From NCBI GenBank assembly GCA_017301975.1, contig JAFLEI010000004.1:1-64000 (forward strand): a DNA stretch of 64,000 nucleotides. Direction: 5' to 3'. Position numbers and translations under genes: made by a program. This DNA is from Verrucomicrobiota bacterium (lineage in GTDB: Bacteria > Verrucomicrobiota > Verrucomicrobiia > Verrucomicrobiales > Verrucomicrobiaceae). The notes beneath the pieces were generated by a model. It saw only the letters and a list, made by a program, of their open reading frames with translations, did no database searches and was not told the origin of the DNA. Of this stretch, positions 26,091 to 35,762 are shown piece after piece. Each line of letters opens with the position of its first letter. The stretch's first letter is position 1.

Positions 26091-27509
26091 TCATTGCTTC
26101 GCCTCGCGCAGTTCCTTCGCCTTGCCGCCGAAATAGGGATAGCGGTCCCACACGTTTGTCGCGGGATCAACGCGCGGATCGTTCGTCTCCCGCATCCAGT
26201 CATCGGTGGTGTCGCTGAGCCCGGTCTTGACCTTCGCAAAACGGGGATCGGCGGCTAGATTGACCACCTGGTCGGGGTCGTTCTTCACATCGTAGAGCTC
26301 CTCGGCAGGCCGTTTGCCAAAGCTGATTTCAAACAGCGGCTTCACTGCGGGCTCATCCGCATGCGTCATCATGTAGAGCTTCGTGCGCGAACCATCAATG
26401 TCACCATAGGGGCCTACGGCAAAATAGAGCTGTGGATCGCCCGCAGGCCAGCGGTCCGGCCGCAGATTGCGCAGATATAAAAACTCCGCCGTGCGCACCC
26501 CGCGCACGGGATAACTCAGATCACCGCGACGCACGTTCGCGTGCCGCTCACGCTCGATGAACATGCGGTCACGCTTCACTGCCGGCGGTTTACCCGTCAG
26601 CACATCAACCAGGCTGTGCGCCGTCATTTCCGGCCACGGCTTGAGGCCGGCGATCTCCAGAAAAGTCGGCGCGAAGTCAGTGAGCGAAACAAAGGCATCG
26701 TTGACGGTGCCCGCCTTCACCCTGCCGGGCCAGCGCACCGCCAGGGGGACGTGGGTGCCTTCGTCATAACAGTGCGCGAGGCCGTGCGGCATCTGCCAGC
26801 CGTTGTCGCTGGTGTGAATCACCACCGTGTTGTCCAGCTCCCCGTTCTTTTCCAGCAGCGCGACGGCCTCACCAAATGCCTCGTCCATGAGCTCCACCTG
26901 CGCGAGATAGTCCGTGATCTCTTCCCGTACCTCGGGCACGTCTGGCAGAGCCTTTGGCACACGCACCTGCGCCGGATCGATGCCACGCGCCCTGCCGGTG
27001 CCGGCCCGCCATTGGTGCAGCGCGGTGTGGGTCGATCCGAACCAGAAGAAAAACGGCTGCTTCTCCTTTCGCCCCGCCATGAAGGCAGGGAAGTCTTTGA
27101 ACTGGGGACCGGCGGGATTCAGGTCCCGGCCAAAATCTTTGAAATTCCCGGGAGACCAGCCCTTGCCGGAGAATCCTACATGCCAGCCCGCCTGGCCCAG
27201 GGCATCGCCGAACACGCGGAATTTTCCCGGGAACTTGCTCCACAAGCTCGCCGCATCCTCAAGCTGGTGCGCCGCACGTCCCGTGACGATGCAGGAGCGC
27301 GTGGGCGAGCAGGAAGGCACGGGACAGAAAGCATTTGTGAAACGCATTCCTTCGCGTGACATGCGGTCAAAGACGGGTGTGCGCACCGCCCTGTCACCAT
27401 TCGCCGCAGCGTGCTCGTAGGACCAGTTGTCACCAATGAGGAGCAAAATGTTTGGCGCGGCCTGCACCGCGGAGCTTAGCGCCATCAGAGAGAGCAGCAG
27501 ACGAATCAT
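26091..27509 (-). CDS. Secreted sulfatase (heparan N-sulfatase-like)
   Basis: The 472-residue protein begins with a signal peptide (MIRLLLSLMALSSAVQA), then NILLLIGDNWSYEHAAANG and the modification motif CSPTRSCIVTGR with Cys67. VVIHTSDNGWQMPHGLAHCYDEGTHVPL is the usual C-terminal-side active-site block. The overall pattern resembles N-sulfoglucosamine sulfohydrolases, but substrate cannot be fixed from sequence. It is separated from the next gene by 42 bases and may be transcribed with it. Confidence 0.92.
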   Translation of the reverse strand: MIRLLLSLMALSSAVQAAPNILLLIGDNWSYEHAAANGDRAVRTPVFDRMSREGMRFTNAFCPVPSCSPTRSCIVTGRAAHQLEDAASLWSKFPGKFRVFGDALGQAGWHVGFSGKGWSPGNFKDFGRDLNPAGPQFKDFPAFMAGRKEKQPFFFWFGSTHTALHQWRAGTGRARGIDPAQVRVPKALPDVPEVREEITDYLAQVELMDEAFGEAVALLEKNGELDNTVVIHTSDNGWQMPHGLAHCYDEGTHVPLAVRWPGRVKAGTVNDAFVSLTDFAPTFLEIAGLKPWPEMTAHSLVDVLTGKPPAVKRDRMFIERERHANVRRGDLSYPVRGVRTAEFLYLRNLRPDRWPAGDPQLYFAVGPYGDIDGSRTKLYMMTHADEPAVKPLFEISFGKRPAEELYDVKNDPDQVVNLAADPRFAKVKTGLSDTTDDWMRETNDPRVDPATNVWDRYPYFGGKAKELREAKQ

Positions 27510-27563
27510 GCACTAAGAAACGCAGGCGATTCTCCTGCTATTGCTTCCAAAGAGCAGCGGGCG

Positions 27564-28214
27564 TCAGCGCCACGCCATGAAACGATAGGCCCCGCAGGGA
27601 TGATTGCTCACACTTGTCCGCCAGGAGGAATCCAGTGCGAGAGCGTTCCGCAGCTCATTCCCTCGGAATCCTGCCCGAATGCTCGCCTGCATGTCATGGC
27701 GCTGCACGTAATTGAGCTCCGCCAGCTCACAGAACAATCTGCCGCTGAGAGTATGCACCCAGCGGCGGGCGGGTTCAGAGGCCACGATCAATCGTGCCAC
27801 GGGCGACAACTGTCCGCCCATCATTCGCAGCTCTTCGCGGGTGAATTGATGCAGGAACAAATTCGCCACCACGATCTCGGTTTCCGGCAGCGCCTGCTTT
27901 AGAATGTCGCCCCTCGCCCAATGCGCCGCCTTGGGCCAGTGCGGTGGCCGCGGTGCCATATCAAAGGCGTGCAGACTCGATGCAGAGCAGCAGCCGGATG
28001 CCAGCAGCCGCATCGAGAGCGCCCCGTCTCCCGCACCCAGCTCGGTGATGCGCCAGCCCGGTTCAGAATGCCGCCGCACCATGCGCTCTATCCAGCGATG
28101 ATTTCCCATGATGGCATTGACCTGCAGCATTTCCTCACGGGCACGCATGGCGTCCGGATCATCCGGCGGCAACAGGTCGAGAAGCTCAGGCAGGATCACG
28201 CGCTCTTTCATCAT
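27564..28214 (-). CDS. Class I SAM-dependent methyltransferase
   Basis: The 216-residue protein has SAM motif I in WRITELGAGDGALSMRLL, with an acidic motif II near LHAFDMAPRP and a motif IV-like IVVANLFLHQFT. It lies at the left side of the type III polyketide locus, divergent from the RND exporter. It is a candidate O- or C-methyltransferase for the product. The fold is clear; the substrate and membership in the cluster are inferred. Confidence 0.8.
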   Translation of the reverse strand: MMKERVILPELLDLLPPDDPDAMRAREEMLQVNAIMGNHRWIERMVRRHSEPGWRITELGAGDGALSMRLLASGCCSASSLHAFDMAPRPPHWPKAAHWARGDILKQALPETEIVVANLFLHQFTREELRMMGGQLSPVARLIVASEPARRWVHTLSGRLFCELAELNYVQRHDMQASIRAGFRGNELRNALALDSSWRTSVSNHPCGAYRFMAWR

Positions 28215-28379
28215 TTCAGTCAGTCGAGTAAGTCAACGCATCACATCTGGTCTTTGGATGTTTCTGGCCGTCTGGAGAAGCGATGAGATGTCAGAACATG
28301 CAGGCAGAAACTCAATATACAACGTGAGGCATTGCGGAGCATCGAGGTCGCGACGAAAATAAGGTCTGTCACAGCACTC

Positions 28380-30917
28380 ATGGATTCGTCTTCCGTACCA
28401 GCTCCTATAAAGGGAGGCATCGCCCAGTTTTTCGTTGAGCACCGGCTGTTCGGCTGGCTGGTGATGGTCGCGGTGCTGATCTGGGGATGGCTCGCCTTTC
28501 AAAGCCTGCCACAGCAGGAAGATCCAACGTTCCCGCTGCATGATGCGACACTCATCACCGTTTGGCCTGAGGCCACGGCAGCCCAGATCGAGCAGGAGGT
28601 GACCGCCAGGCTCGAAGCGGCCCTCTCCCAGCTCCCCACCCTCGAAAAGCTGCAGTCCCAGTCAAAGGACAACGTCTCAATCATCGTCATCCGCCTGCAG
28701 GCAGACCGCAAAGAAGTCATCGACGAACACTGGCAGAAAACTCGCGAGATTTTGAAAACGGTCAGTCTCCCTGCAGACTGCGAACCACCCATTCTCGAAA
28801 CGGACCACCTGCGTCCCGCCACACTGCTCCTGGCCGTGCTTGGCGAGGAAGCCGCAAAGGCAGCCGATGTGATCGAAAAGGAACTCAAGAACATTCCAAG
28901 CACGGTGCGCGTCCGGCAGCTGGGCCATGCACCGGAGGAAATCACTTCATTCGAAGACATGGCGGCGGCCGGCTACAGTGTGAGCACGCTGCACCGGGAG
29001 AAGAACGGCACGCTGACTCCATCCAAAAGCGTTCTCGTCGCCATGGAAATGAAGGCGGGAAACATCATTCATGATTTCAAGGAAGACGTACTGGCCAAGA
29101 TCAGGAACGTCACACTTCCTGATGGCGTCTCGGTCATCATCGTTTCTGATCAGCCAGCAGCCACCGCGCATCGCATCGGCGAATTTTTGCGCTGTTTCAT
29201 TGAGGCGGTGATCGTGGTCGTGCTGGTGGCGCTGCTGCTGATGGACTGGCGCACCGCGCTGGTCGTTGCGGTGGCGATTCCGCTCACCATCGCGATGACG
29301 CTCGGCGGCATGGCGGCGCTGGGAGTGCCGTTGCAGCAGATCTCCATCGCCGCGCTGATCATCTCACTCGGCATGCTGGTGGATGACCCCGTCGTGGCCT
29401 CAGACGGCATCAACCGTGAACTTGCCGAAGGCCAGCCGCGCGGCATCGCCGCATGGCTCGGGCCGTTCAAGCTGCGCCGCGCCATTTTCTTCGGCACGAT
29501 CATCAACATCGTCGCTTTCCTGCCACTGGCGCTGCTTCCCGGAGACATGGGGGCCTTCATCATCTCGCTGCCCATTGTCATCACGCTGGCGCTCATCGCC
29601 TCGCGGATTGTTTCGATGACTTTCATCCCGCTGCTGGGTTACTACCTGCTGCGCGGGCAGAAGGGCTTTGATGCAGTCACCGGTTCACATCCGCTCCATC
29701 GCCTCGTGCCGTACTACAAATCCGCGCTGCAGGCTGCGCTGCGCAGGCCGCTCTTCACCATCCTCGGTGCCTACGGCCTCCTTGCGGCGAGCACGGCACT
29801 TGTTCCTTTTTTTGGCAAGCAGTTCTTCCCTGTGGCTGAGCGCAATCAGTTCCTGGTGGACATCCGGCTGCCGGAAGGAAGCTCCATCGAGGAGACACAG
29901 AAGGTCGCCGCGCAAATCAGCGCGCAGTTGCAGAAGGAGGAGTCCATCCAAAGCGCCGTCGTCGTCAGCGGCGGTGGCATGCCGATGTTCTATTACAACC
30001 TCCTGCCGCGGCAACCCGATTCGAACGTGGCGCAGGTGCTGGTGAACACGCGACGAGCCGAGGACGTGCCCGCACTGATCGTCCACCTGCGTGAAATTTT
30101 TGATCGCGAAATCAAGGACGCGCTGTGTGTCGTCAAACAGATCGAGCAGGGCCCCGCGCTCGAAACGCCGATCCAGATCGAGATCAGCGGCGATGACTTG
30201 CTGACGAAGACCGGGCAGGTCTCCAAGGCATTGCGCGACGCTGGCGCTTACAAAGTCCACGACGATTCCGGCATCCTTACCCATATCAATCAGCAACGGA
30301 CCGTCACCGTCAAAGCGCTTGCGCCGTTCGGAACGCTTGCCTCTGGCATCCTGAACCGGGCACGCACATCATTCCCCACCACCGGCATTGCATTCGGCGG
30401 CGAGGAACGCGAGCTGACCAACAGCCAGCGCGAGATGGAACGCGTGCTGAAAATCTCGCTCGCCCTCATCGCCTTTGCGATGGTCATCCAGTTTCGTTCC
30501 GTCATGAAATCACTCGTGGTGATGCTCACCGTGCCGCTGGGATTAATCGGCGCCTTCACAGGTCTGGCCACCACGCATGCCTCGTTTGGCTTCATGGCGT
30601 TGATCGGCATTGTGAGCCTCGCGGGGGTGATTGTCAGTCACATCATCGTGCTGTCAGACTTCATCGAGGAGGAGCGTGCCGCCGGTGTCCCGCTTGAGAG
30701 CGCCCTGATGCACGCGGCCCTCGTGCGTTTGCGTGCGGTGCTGGCCACGGTCTTTGCCACGGTCTGCGGTTTGATCCCGCTCGCCGTGACCGGGGGTGAA
30801 CTTTGGCGACCGCTGACCGCCGTTCATATTTTCGGCCTGTTGTTTGGCACGGTGCTGACGCTGGTGCTGCTGCCCGTGCTCTACTTCCAGTTTGCGAAAT
30901 GGAAGTGGATCAAGTAG
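28380..30917 (+). CDS. RND efflux transporter permease (AcrB/MdtB-like)
   Basis: Starting at 28380, this 845-residue protein has the RND layout: TM1, porter domain with QEDPTFPLHDATLITVWPEATAAQIEQEV, membrane blocks with the proton-relay Asp pair in GMLVDDPVV, and a C-terminal half with the TM10-like LAGVIVSHIIVLSDFIEEE. It is about 150-200 residues shorter than typical AcrB-type permeases, apparently through reduced periplasmic porter domains. No membrane-fusion or outer-membrane partner is adjacent. It converges on the ketosynthase operon with an 8-base overlap, so it may export the lipid product. Confidence 0.87.
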   Translation: MDSSSVPAPIKGGIAQFFVEHRLFGWLVMVAVLIWGWLAFQSLPQQEDPTFPLHDATLITVWPEATAAQIEQEVTARLEAALSQLPTLEKLQSQSKDNVSIIVIRLQADRKEVIDEHWQKTREILKTVSLPADCEPPILETDHLRPATLLLAVLGEEAAKAADVIEKELKNIPSTVRVRQLGHAPEEITSFEDMAAAGYSVSTLHREKNGTLTPSKSVLVAMEMKAGNIIHDFKEDVLAKIRNVTLPDGVSVIIVSDQPAATAHRIGEFLRCFIEAVIVVVLVALLLMDWRTALVVAVAIPLTIAMTLGGMAALGVPLQQISIAALIISLGMLVDDPVVASDGINRELAEGQPRGIAAWLGPFKLRRAIFFGTIINIVAFLPLALLPGDMGAFIISLPIVITLALIASRIVSMTFIPLLGYYLLRGQKGFDAVTGSHPLHRLVPYYKSALQAALRRPLFTILGAYGLLAASTALVPFFGKQFFPVAERNQFLVDIRLPEGSSIEETQKVAAQISAQLQKEESIQSAVVVSGGGMPMFYYNLLPRQPDSNVAQVLVNTRRAEDVPALIVHLREIFDREIKDALCVVKQIEQGPALETPIQIEISGDDLLTKTGQVSKALRDAGAYKVHDDSGILTHINQQRTVTVKALAPFGTLASGILNRARTSFPTTGIAFGGEERELTNSQREMERVLKISLALIAFAMVIQFRSVMKSLVVMLTVPLGLIGAFTGLATTHASFGFMALIGIVSLAGVIVSHIIVLSDFIEEERAAGVPLESALMHAALVRLRAVLATVFATVCGLIPLAVTGGELWRPLTAVHIFGLLFGTVLTLVLLPVLYFQFAKWKWIK

Positions 30918-32169
30918 CCGAGAAAATCAGGGTCACGTTCGAGCCGCCGAAGCCGCTGGAATTGCTCATCGCGACACGCGGGGCCTGATCGACCGGGCTG
31001 GTCAGGATGTCCACGCCTTCGCAGGCGGGATCAAGCTGCTGAATTTTGGCCGAGATCGGCATGAAACCTTCCTTCAAGGCCAGGCAGCAGATGCCGGCCT
31101 CCAGAGCTCCTGCGAGGCAAAGACCGTGGCCGGTGAGGGCCTTGGTGCTGCTGACCTTGGGCCTGACATCACCGGTGAAAACGGTTTTGAGCGCGCTCAG
31201 CTCGGCGGTATCGCCGGCGCTGGTCGCGGTGGCATGAGCGTTGATGTAGTCGATCTCCGTGGCCTTCAGATCGGCATCCTGCAGCGCATTGGTCATCGCG
31301 CGCGCCAGCCCGCTGCCGCTCGGATCGGGGGCGACCACATCGTAGCCATCGGAGCCCTGGCCCCAGCCTTTGACCTCGGCGTAAACCGTGGCACCGCGCG
31401 CGGCGGCCTGCTCCGCCTCTTCGAGCACCAAAACCACGCTGCCGCCGGTCGTAATGAAGCCGTCACGGCCTGCATCAAACGGACGCGGCGCCAAGGCGGG
31501 ATCGCTGTGAGAGCTCAAGGCGCGCAGTGAGGCAAACGGCAATACCGTGTGCAGGAGCTGTGCGTCCTCCGCACCGACGACGAACATGGTTTTCTGCCGG
31601 CCCATGCGAATCATGTCGCAGGCGTGCCCGAGGGCGTGCGAAGACGAGGCGCAGGCGCTGTTGAAGGCGAGCGAGGCACCTTTGATGGCATAGAGGGCCG
31701 TGAGATTGAGATGCAGCGAATTGGGCATGCCGCTGATGACCACGGGGGCCGAGGTACGCGCCGGCCCGCGTTTGATCACCGAATCCATCGCCAGATACGT
31801 CATCCAAGGAGAACCGGCCGAGGCACAGTACAAGCCGGTCTGCGGATCTGAAACCTGGGCGGGGTCGAGCCCGGCATCGGCGATGGCCTCCTGCATGGCG
31901 GCGAAGGCAAACACCGCATTGGGAACCATGGTGCGCAGTTGCGCACGGTTCAGCTTCACATGCTCAGGGAAGGTCCAGTCCAGCGGATCAGACGTGGGAA
32001 ACTCAAAGCCCTTCACCGTACCCGCCAGTTTCACACGGTCATTCGCGGCGGCCAGTTCCGGGACGAACTCGATGCCTGAGCGGGCTTCACGCAGGCTTTC
32101 CGTCACCGCTGCGCGATTGTTGCCGATGCTGGAGATGAATCCCAGGCCGGTGACGACCACGCGGTTCAT
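30910..32169 (-). CDS. Beta-ketoacyl-ACP synthase, FabF-like
   Basis: The 419-residue protein has the thiolase-fold ketosynthase triad: Cys173 in NSACASSSHALG, His in NAHATATSAGDTAE, and His in TKALTGHGLCLAGALEAG, with the closing NSSGFGGSNVTLIF. It condenses malonyl-ACP with an acyl chain. Its start overlaps the stop of the ACP gene by 4 bases. Being linked to a dedicated ACP and to a type III PKS, it probably makes or extends the fatty starter. A chain-initiation role is possible but not shown. Confidence 0.9.
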   Translation of the reverse strand: MNRVVVTGLGFISSIGNNRAAVTESLREARSGIEFVPELAAANDRVKLAGTVKGFEFPTSDPLDWTFPEHVKLNRAQLRTMVPNAVFAFAAMQEAIADAGLDPAQVSDPQTGLYCASAGSPWMTYLAMDSVIKRGPARTSAPVVISGMPNSLHLNLTALYAIKGASLAFNSACASSSHALGHACDMIRMGRQKTMFVVGAEDAQLLHTVLPFASLRALSSHSDPALAPRPFDAGRDGFITTGGSVVLVLEEAEQAAARGATVYAEVKGWGQGSDGYDVVAPDPSGSGLARAMTNALQDADLKATEIDYINAHATATSAGDTAELSALKTVFTGDVRPKVSSTKALTGHGLCLAGALEAGICCLALKEGFMPISAKIQQLDPACEGVDILTSPVDQAPRVAMSNSSGFGGSNVTLIFSAT

Positions 32170-32528
32170 GAGACGCTCGCGCCGAATTTGGAGCGGAGGA
32201 ATGTCTTCAGGTCGCCCAAAGTGATGATGCCGCTCAGTTCTTCGGTGGCGATGGTGAGGCCGAGCACTTCTTCTGCCGTCATCACGACTTCGATCATGCC
32301 AAAGGAATCCATGCCGATGTCATCGATCAGCTTCATGTCATCGGTGACGGAAGCCACGCCATCCGGACGGGGATTGGCCGCATCACGCGCCAGCACACCG
32401 AGAATGATGGCATCCAGCTCATCGAGATTCTTGCTTTCTTCAAAGCGAAGGGCGGCGGCCACGGTCTCCTCACTGCAACGTTTGAGGGACTTGATGATTT
32501 CTTGTTTTCGATCTTCGCTGACTGGCAT
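32166..32528 (-). CDS. Acyl carrier protein
   Basis: The 120-residue protein is an ACP with phosphopantetheine attachment site Ser75 in IGMDSFGMIEVVM. It carries an N-terminal extension of about 40 residues relative to the roughly 80-residue housekeeping ACP. It is coupled to the ketosynthase gene (ATGA overlap) and follows the methyltransferase by 29 bases. It is likely a dedicated carrier for the type III PKS locus, not the general fatty acid ACP. Confidence 0.88.
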   Translation of the reverse strand: MPVSEDRKQEIIKSLKRCSEETVAAALRFEESKNLDELDAIILGVLARDAANPRPDGVASVTDDMKLIDDIGMDSFGMIEVVMTAEEVLGLTIATEELSGIITLGDLKTFLRSKFGASVS

Positions 32529-32557
32529 GGCGGTGTTTAGTCATTTCTGGGTTTGGT

Positions 32558-33406
32558 TCAACGCTTTTCAGCGCGGAAGACGCCGTAACGCTGGACTCCG
32601 AGCTCGTAGGCGAGCCAGATGCGGAACAACGTCAGGGCGAAAATACGGTTTGGATTTTGAGAACTGAACAGGAAACGGCGGTAGTGCGGCTTGGTCAGCA
32701 GCCCCTTCACCGTGCGCAGGGCGCAGAGCGGCCAGGTGCGCTTCACCTGCCGGGCGTAGTCTTTGAACTGGTAGTTCACAAAGCCGGCACCCACCGTGGC
32801 GGCGCGGAACTCGCTCTCGGGCCTGACGCCGGCGATCTGCGTCTCGCGGGTGATGGCGTCGATGAGGTGACGTCTGGCGAAGGCGCCGGGATTTTCGCAG
32901 GACATCCAGGCTGTGGCCACCAGCCGGCCGCCGGGCTTCATGACGCGGTAGCACTCGTGGAAAAAGCCGGGCAGATCGGGCATGTGCTCCAGGCTTTCGA
33001 CGGTCTGCACGATGTCGAAGTGGTTGTCCGGAAGCTGGTTGTCATACCAGTCCCGCAGCATGAAGTGGGTCTTGCCGGGCACGGAGTTGTGGGCCTGGGC
33101 ATAGGCGAGCTGCACGGCTGAGATGGTCATGCCGGTAATGTTGACCCCATGGTTCTGTGCCAGGATTTTCGCGGTGGTGCCGTAGCCGCAGCCGATGTCG
33201 CAGACTTCCTGACCGGGGCTGTGATGGCCCAGTTCCGCGACGATTTTAATGAGGTTTTCCGCAGCTTCCGTGTCGGTTTCCCGGCCGGTCAGCCAGACGC
33301 CGTGGTGGATGTGCTCTCCCCAGATCTCGCGGTAGAACTGGTCCAGATCGTCGTAGTGCGAGGCGGCACCATCGATCGTGGGGGTGTATTCGGACGTGGT
33401 GGTCAT
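32558..33406 (-). CDS. SAM methyltransferase, tocopherol/sterol C-methyltransferase-like
   Basis: The 282-residue protein has VCDIGCGYGTTAKILA (SAM motif I), GMTISAVQLAYAQ (the T-x-S-x-x-Q pattern of C-methyltransferases of the gamma-tocopherol/cyclopropane-synthase superfamily), and TVESLEHMPD. It sits 3 bases after the flavin hydroxylase gene. In a phenolic lipid pathway it would methylate the resorcinol ring or its hydroxyls. The ring substrate is inferred from context. Confidence 0.85.
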   Translation of the reverse strand: MTTTSEYTPTIDGAASHYDDLDQFYREIWGEHIHHGVWLTGRETDTEAAENLIKIVAELGHHSPGQEVCDIGCGYGTTAKILAQNHGVNITGMTISAVQLAYAQAHNSVPGKTHFMLRDWYDNQLPDNHFDIVQTVESLEHMPDLPGFFHECYRVMKPGGRLVATAWMSCENPGAFARRHLIDAITRETQIAGVRPESEFRAATVGAGFVNYQFKDYARQVKRTWPLCALRTVKGLLTKPHYRRFLFSSQNPNRIFALTLFRIWLAYELGVQRYGVFRAEKR

Positions 33407-33409
33407 GAG

Positions 33410-34606
33410 TCAGAGCGGGCGCGGTTGCAGGCTGGCGGCGGGGACGCGTTTGAGGGTGTTGAAGGGGATCGTGAGCATCGCATAAAATGATCCCATGTGT
33501 CTGGCGACGGGGCCGGGGCAGAGCAGGAACTTCAAAATGACATCGCGCAGCGCTGAGAGCCCTTTCCCACGCCAGGTGCCCAGCCACATGCCCCACTCGG
33601 CGCGGAAGGTGGCGGTCCTGGCCGCCTTGCGACGGAAACGGTTGTAGGCGGGCAGCAGTTTCAGCGGATCGGCGTGGCAGAGGATGGCGGCGAGGAACTC
33701 CGCATCGGCAAAGCCGGTGTTCATGCCCTGACCGCCGATGGGGCTCATGCCATGCGCGGCATCTCCGCAAAGAATGACGCGCCCTTCGTAGTAACGATCC
33801 GAATTGAAGCGGCGCGGCGTGAAGACGCTTTCATTGATCTGATCGGCCACCGGAACATCGAAGCCGGTGCGCTGGCGGGTCAGCTCACTGACGAGCCCGG
33901 GGGGCGGATGATCCAGACGCGTGTCCGTCTGCACCACCCAGCGCCGCTGGCCGCCGGGCAGCGGAAATGACTCCACCGAGCCTGTGGCCGTGAAGAACAG
34001 ATGGGCCTCATCGCCGAGGCCGGAGCGGTCGATGAAATCTGCCATGACAAAGTGGCAGTCATACACATGGCCCGGAGCCCGCATGCCGATCAACTCGCGC
34101 AAGCGGCTGCGGCTGCCATCACACGCGATCACAAAGCGTGCGGTGAGCGTGCGCCCGCCTGCCTGCACGCTGCAATGATCCTCAAACTGCCTCACTTCAC
34201 TTACTTCACAGCCGAGTTCGATGAACTCCTGCCCCAGATGCTTCTGCAGGATCGCAATGGTGGTGACCTGTGGCAGTGAAAGAATGAAGCGGTGCACATC
34301 CGGAATCTCACGAAACGACACGCAGCCGAGCCTGCCGCGCTGGCCGTGCACAAAGCAGTCCCGCACTTTCAATCCGCTGGCGATGAACTCGGCCGCAAGG
34401 CCCAGTTTGTCGATGATCTGCAAGGACGGCGGCGTGATGCCGATGGCCGCCGAGTGCGCGATGGGCTCCACACGCCGCTCCAGCACGCGGAGCCGCAGGC
34501 CCTGCTGCTTGAGCAGACAGGCCAGCAGCAGGCCCACAGGACCGCCGCCCACGATGATCACATCGTAGTCTGTCGCGCCTGCTTTTCTTCCAGTGGCCGC
34601 TTTCAT
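33410..34606 (-). CDS. FAD-dependent aromatic hydroxylase (UbiH/PHBH family)
   Basis: The 398-residue protein has the Rossmann FAD motif VIIVGGGPVGLLLA, the CDGSRSRLRELIG block (DG motif) and GDAAHGMSPIGGQGMNTGFADA. It belongs to the flavoprotein monooxygenases that hydroxylate aromatic rings. Its start overlaps the stop of the type III PKS gene by 4 bases. By analogy with the Streptomyces srs locus, where a type III PKS is paired with a flavoprotein hydroxylase and a methyltransferase, it may oxidise an alkylresorcinol toward a quinone. Confidence 0.9.
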   Translation of the reverse strand: MKAATGRKAGATDYDVIIVGGGPVGLLLACLLKQQGLRLRVLERRVEPIAHSAAIGITPPSLQIIDKLGLAAEFIASGLKVRDCFVHGQRGRLGCVSFREIPDVHRFILSLPQVTTIAILQKHLGQEFIELGCEVSEVRQFEDHCSVQAGGRTLTARFVIACDGSRSRLRELIGMRAPGHVYDCHFVMADFIDRSGLGDEAHLFFTATGSVESFPLPGGQRRWVVQTDTRLDHPPPGLVSELTRQRTGFDVPVADQINESVFTPRRFNSDRYYEGRVILCGDAAHGMSPIGGQGMNTGFADAEFLAAILCHADPLKLLPAYNRFRRKAARTATFRAEWGMWLGTWRGKGLSALRDVILKFLLCPGPVARHMGSFYAMLTIPFNTLKRVPAASLQPRPL

Positions 34607-35760
34607 GCTTCGACTTTTGCCAGCGACGCAGGCCGGGCGTTCTGCGCCGCCGGGATCGCCGCGCCGCAGCGTTCCAGCACCGCCGTTTCCACCGTGAGTC
34701 CCGGGCCAAAGGCAATGGCGCAGGTGGTGGCGCGCTCGGTTTCCGCCTCTTCGAGGAAACCTTTGAGGACAAACATCACCGTGGGGCTGCTCATGTTGCC
34801 GTAGTCGCGCAACACACTGCGGGACATCTCCAGCTCAGCGGGGGGCAGGGAAAGCTGCTCCTCTATCTGGTCGAGGATCGCACGGCCTCCCGGATGCACC
34901 GCCCACTCGTCGATGTCCGCCGGCGTGAGCCCCCGCTTGTCGAGGATGCCCGCGAGGATTTCGCGGATGTTGCTGCCGATGAGATCGGGCACATAGGCGG
35001 ACAGCACCATGTTGAAACCGTGGTCGCCAATGTCCCAGGCCATGTGCGCCTCACTGGAAGGAACGAGCGCCGAATGGAAGCCATGCACCCGGTAATAGGG
35101 CCTGTCCTGCGCCGGCTCGCGGGCGCTGACGATGGCCGCCGCCGCACCGTCGGCAAACAGGGCATTGGCCACGATGCTCTCCGGCTTGCCGCTGACCTGC
35201 AGATGCAGGGAGCAGAGCTCCAGGCACATCACCAGCACCACGGCCCGCGGATTGGCTTCGCAAAACTGGGCGGCCATGCGCAGAGCTGGAAAGGCGGCGT
35301 AGCAGCCCATGAACCCGATGGTGTAGCGCTCGACGTTCTCATTCAGCCCCAGGTCACGGATGATGTGGTAGTCCGGTCCTGGATTGGAAAAGCCGGTGCA
35401 GGAGGCGAACACCACATGGGTGATGTCGCCCTTGGCAAAGTGTGGACACTCCGCGAGGGCCTTATGCGCCAGCTTCACCGCAAGCTCGCGGGAGGCTTTG
35501 GCATAAAGGGCGTTGCGCTGACCCGTGGTGGGTGAGTTCATGGTGCCATCCGGCAGCGTGTGAAAGAGCCCGCCGTCTTCTTTCATGAAGTCGTCGCAGG
35601 CGCTGTAGCGCGTGTCGATGCCGGTGCGCTCGTAGATCATGTCGATCAGACGTTTGGCCCGCGGCTCGGAAACCCAGCCCTTCATGCGCTCGCGCGTGAA
35701 CTCATTGCTGTAGATGAAGTCCGGCGTCGCGGTGGCGATGTGATGAATGAAAGCAGGCAT
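34603..35760 (-). CDS. Type III polyketide synthase (chalcone/stilbene synthase-like)
   Basis: The 385-residue protein carries the full type III PKS triad: Cys153 in IGFMGCYAAFPALRMA, His289 in WAVHPGGRAIL and Asn322 in DYGNMSSPTVMFV. These enzymes extend an acyl-CoA or acyl-ACP starter with malonyl units and cyclise to a resorcinol or pyrone. The gene follows yceI by 2 bases and overlaps the hydroxylase gene. A diverged copy of its N terminus lies at 37081-37254. The starter is unknown; a long acyl chain is the best guess given the adjacent KS and ACP. Confidence 0.93.
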   Translation of the reverse strand: MPAFIHHIATATPDFIYSNEFTRERMKGWVSEPRAKRLIDMIYERTGIDTRYSACDDFMKEDGGLFHTLPDGTMNSPTTGQRNALYAKASRELAVKLAHKALAECPHFAKGDITHVVFASCTGFSNPGPDYHIIRDLGLNENVERYTIGFMGCYAAFPALRMAAQFCEANPRAVVLVMCLELCSLHLQVSGKPESIVANALFADGAAAAIVSAREPAQDRPYYRVHGFHSALVPSSEAHMAWDIGDHGFNMVLSAYVPDLIGSNIREILAGILDKRGLTPADIDEWAVHPGGRAILDQIEEQLSLPPAELEMSRSVLRDYGNMSSPTVMFVLKGFLEEAETERATTCAIAFGPGLTVETAVLERCGAAIPAAQNARPASLAKVEA

Positions 35761-35762
35761 GA

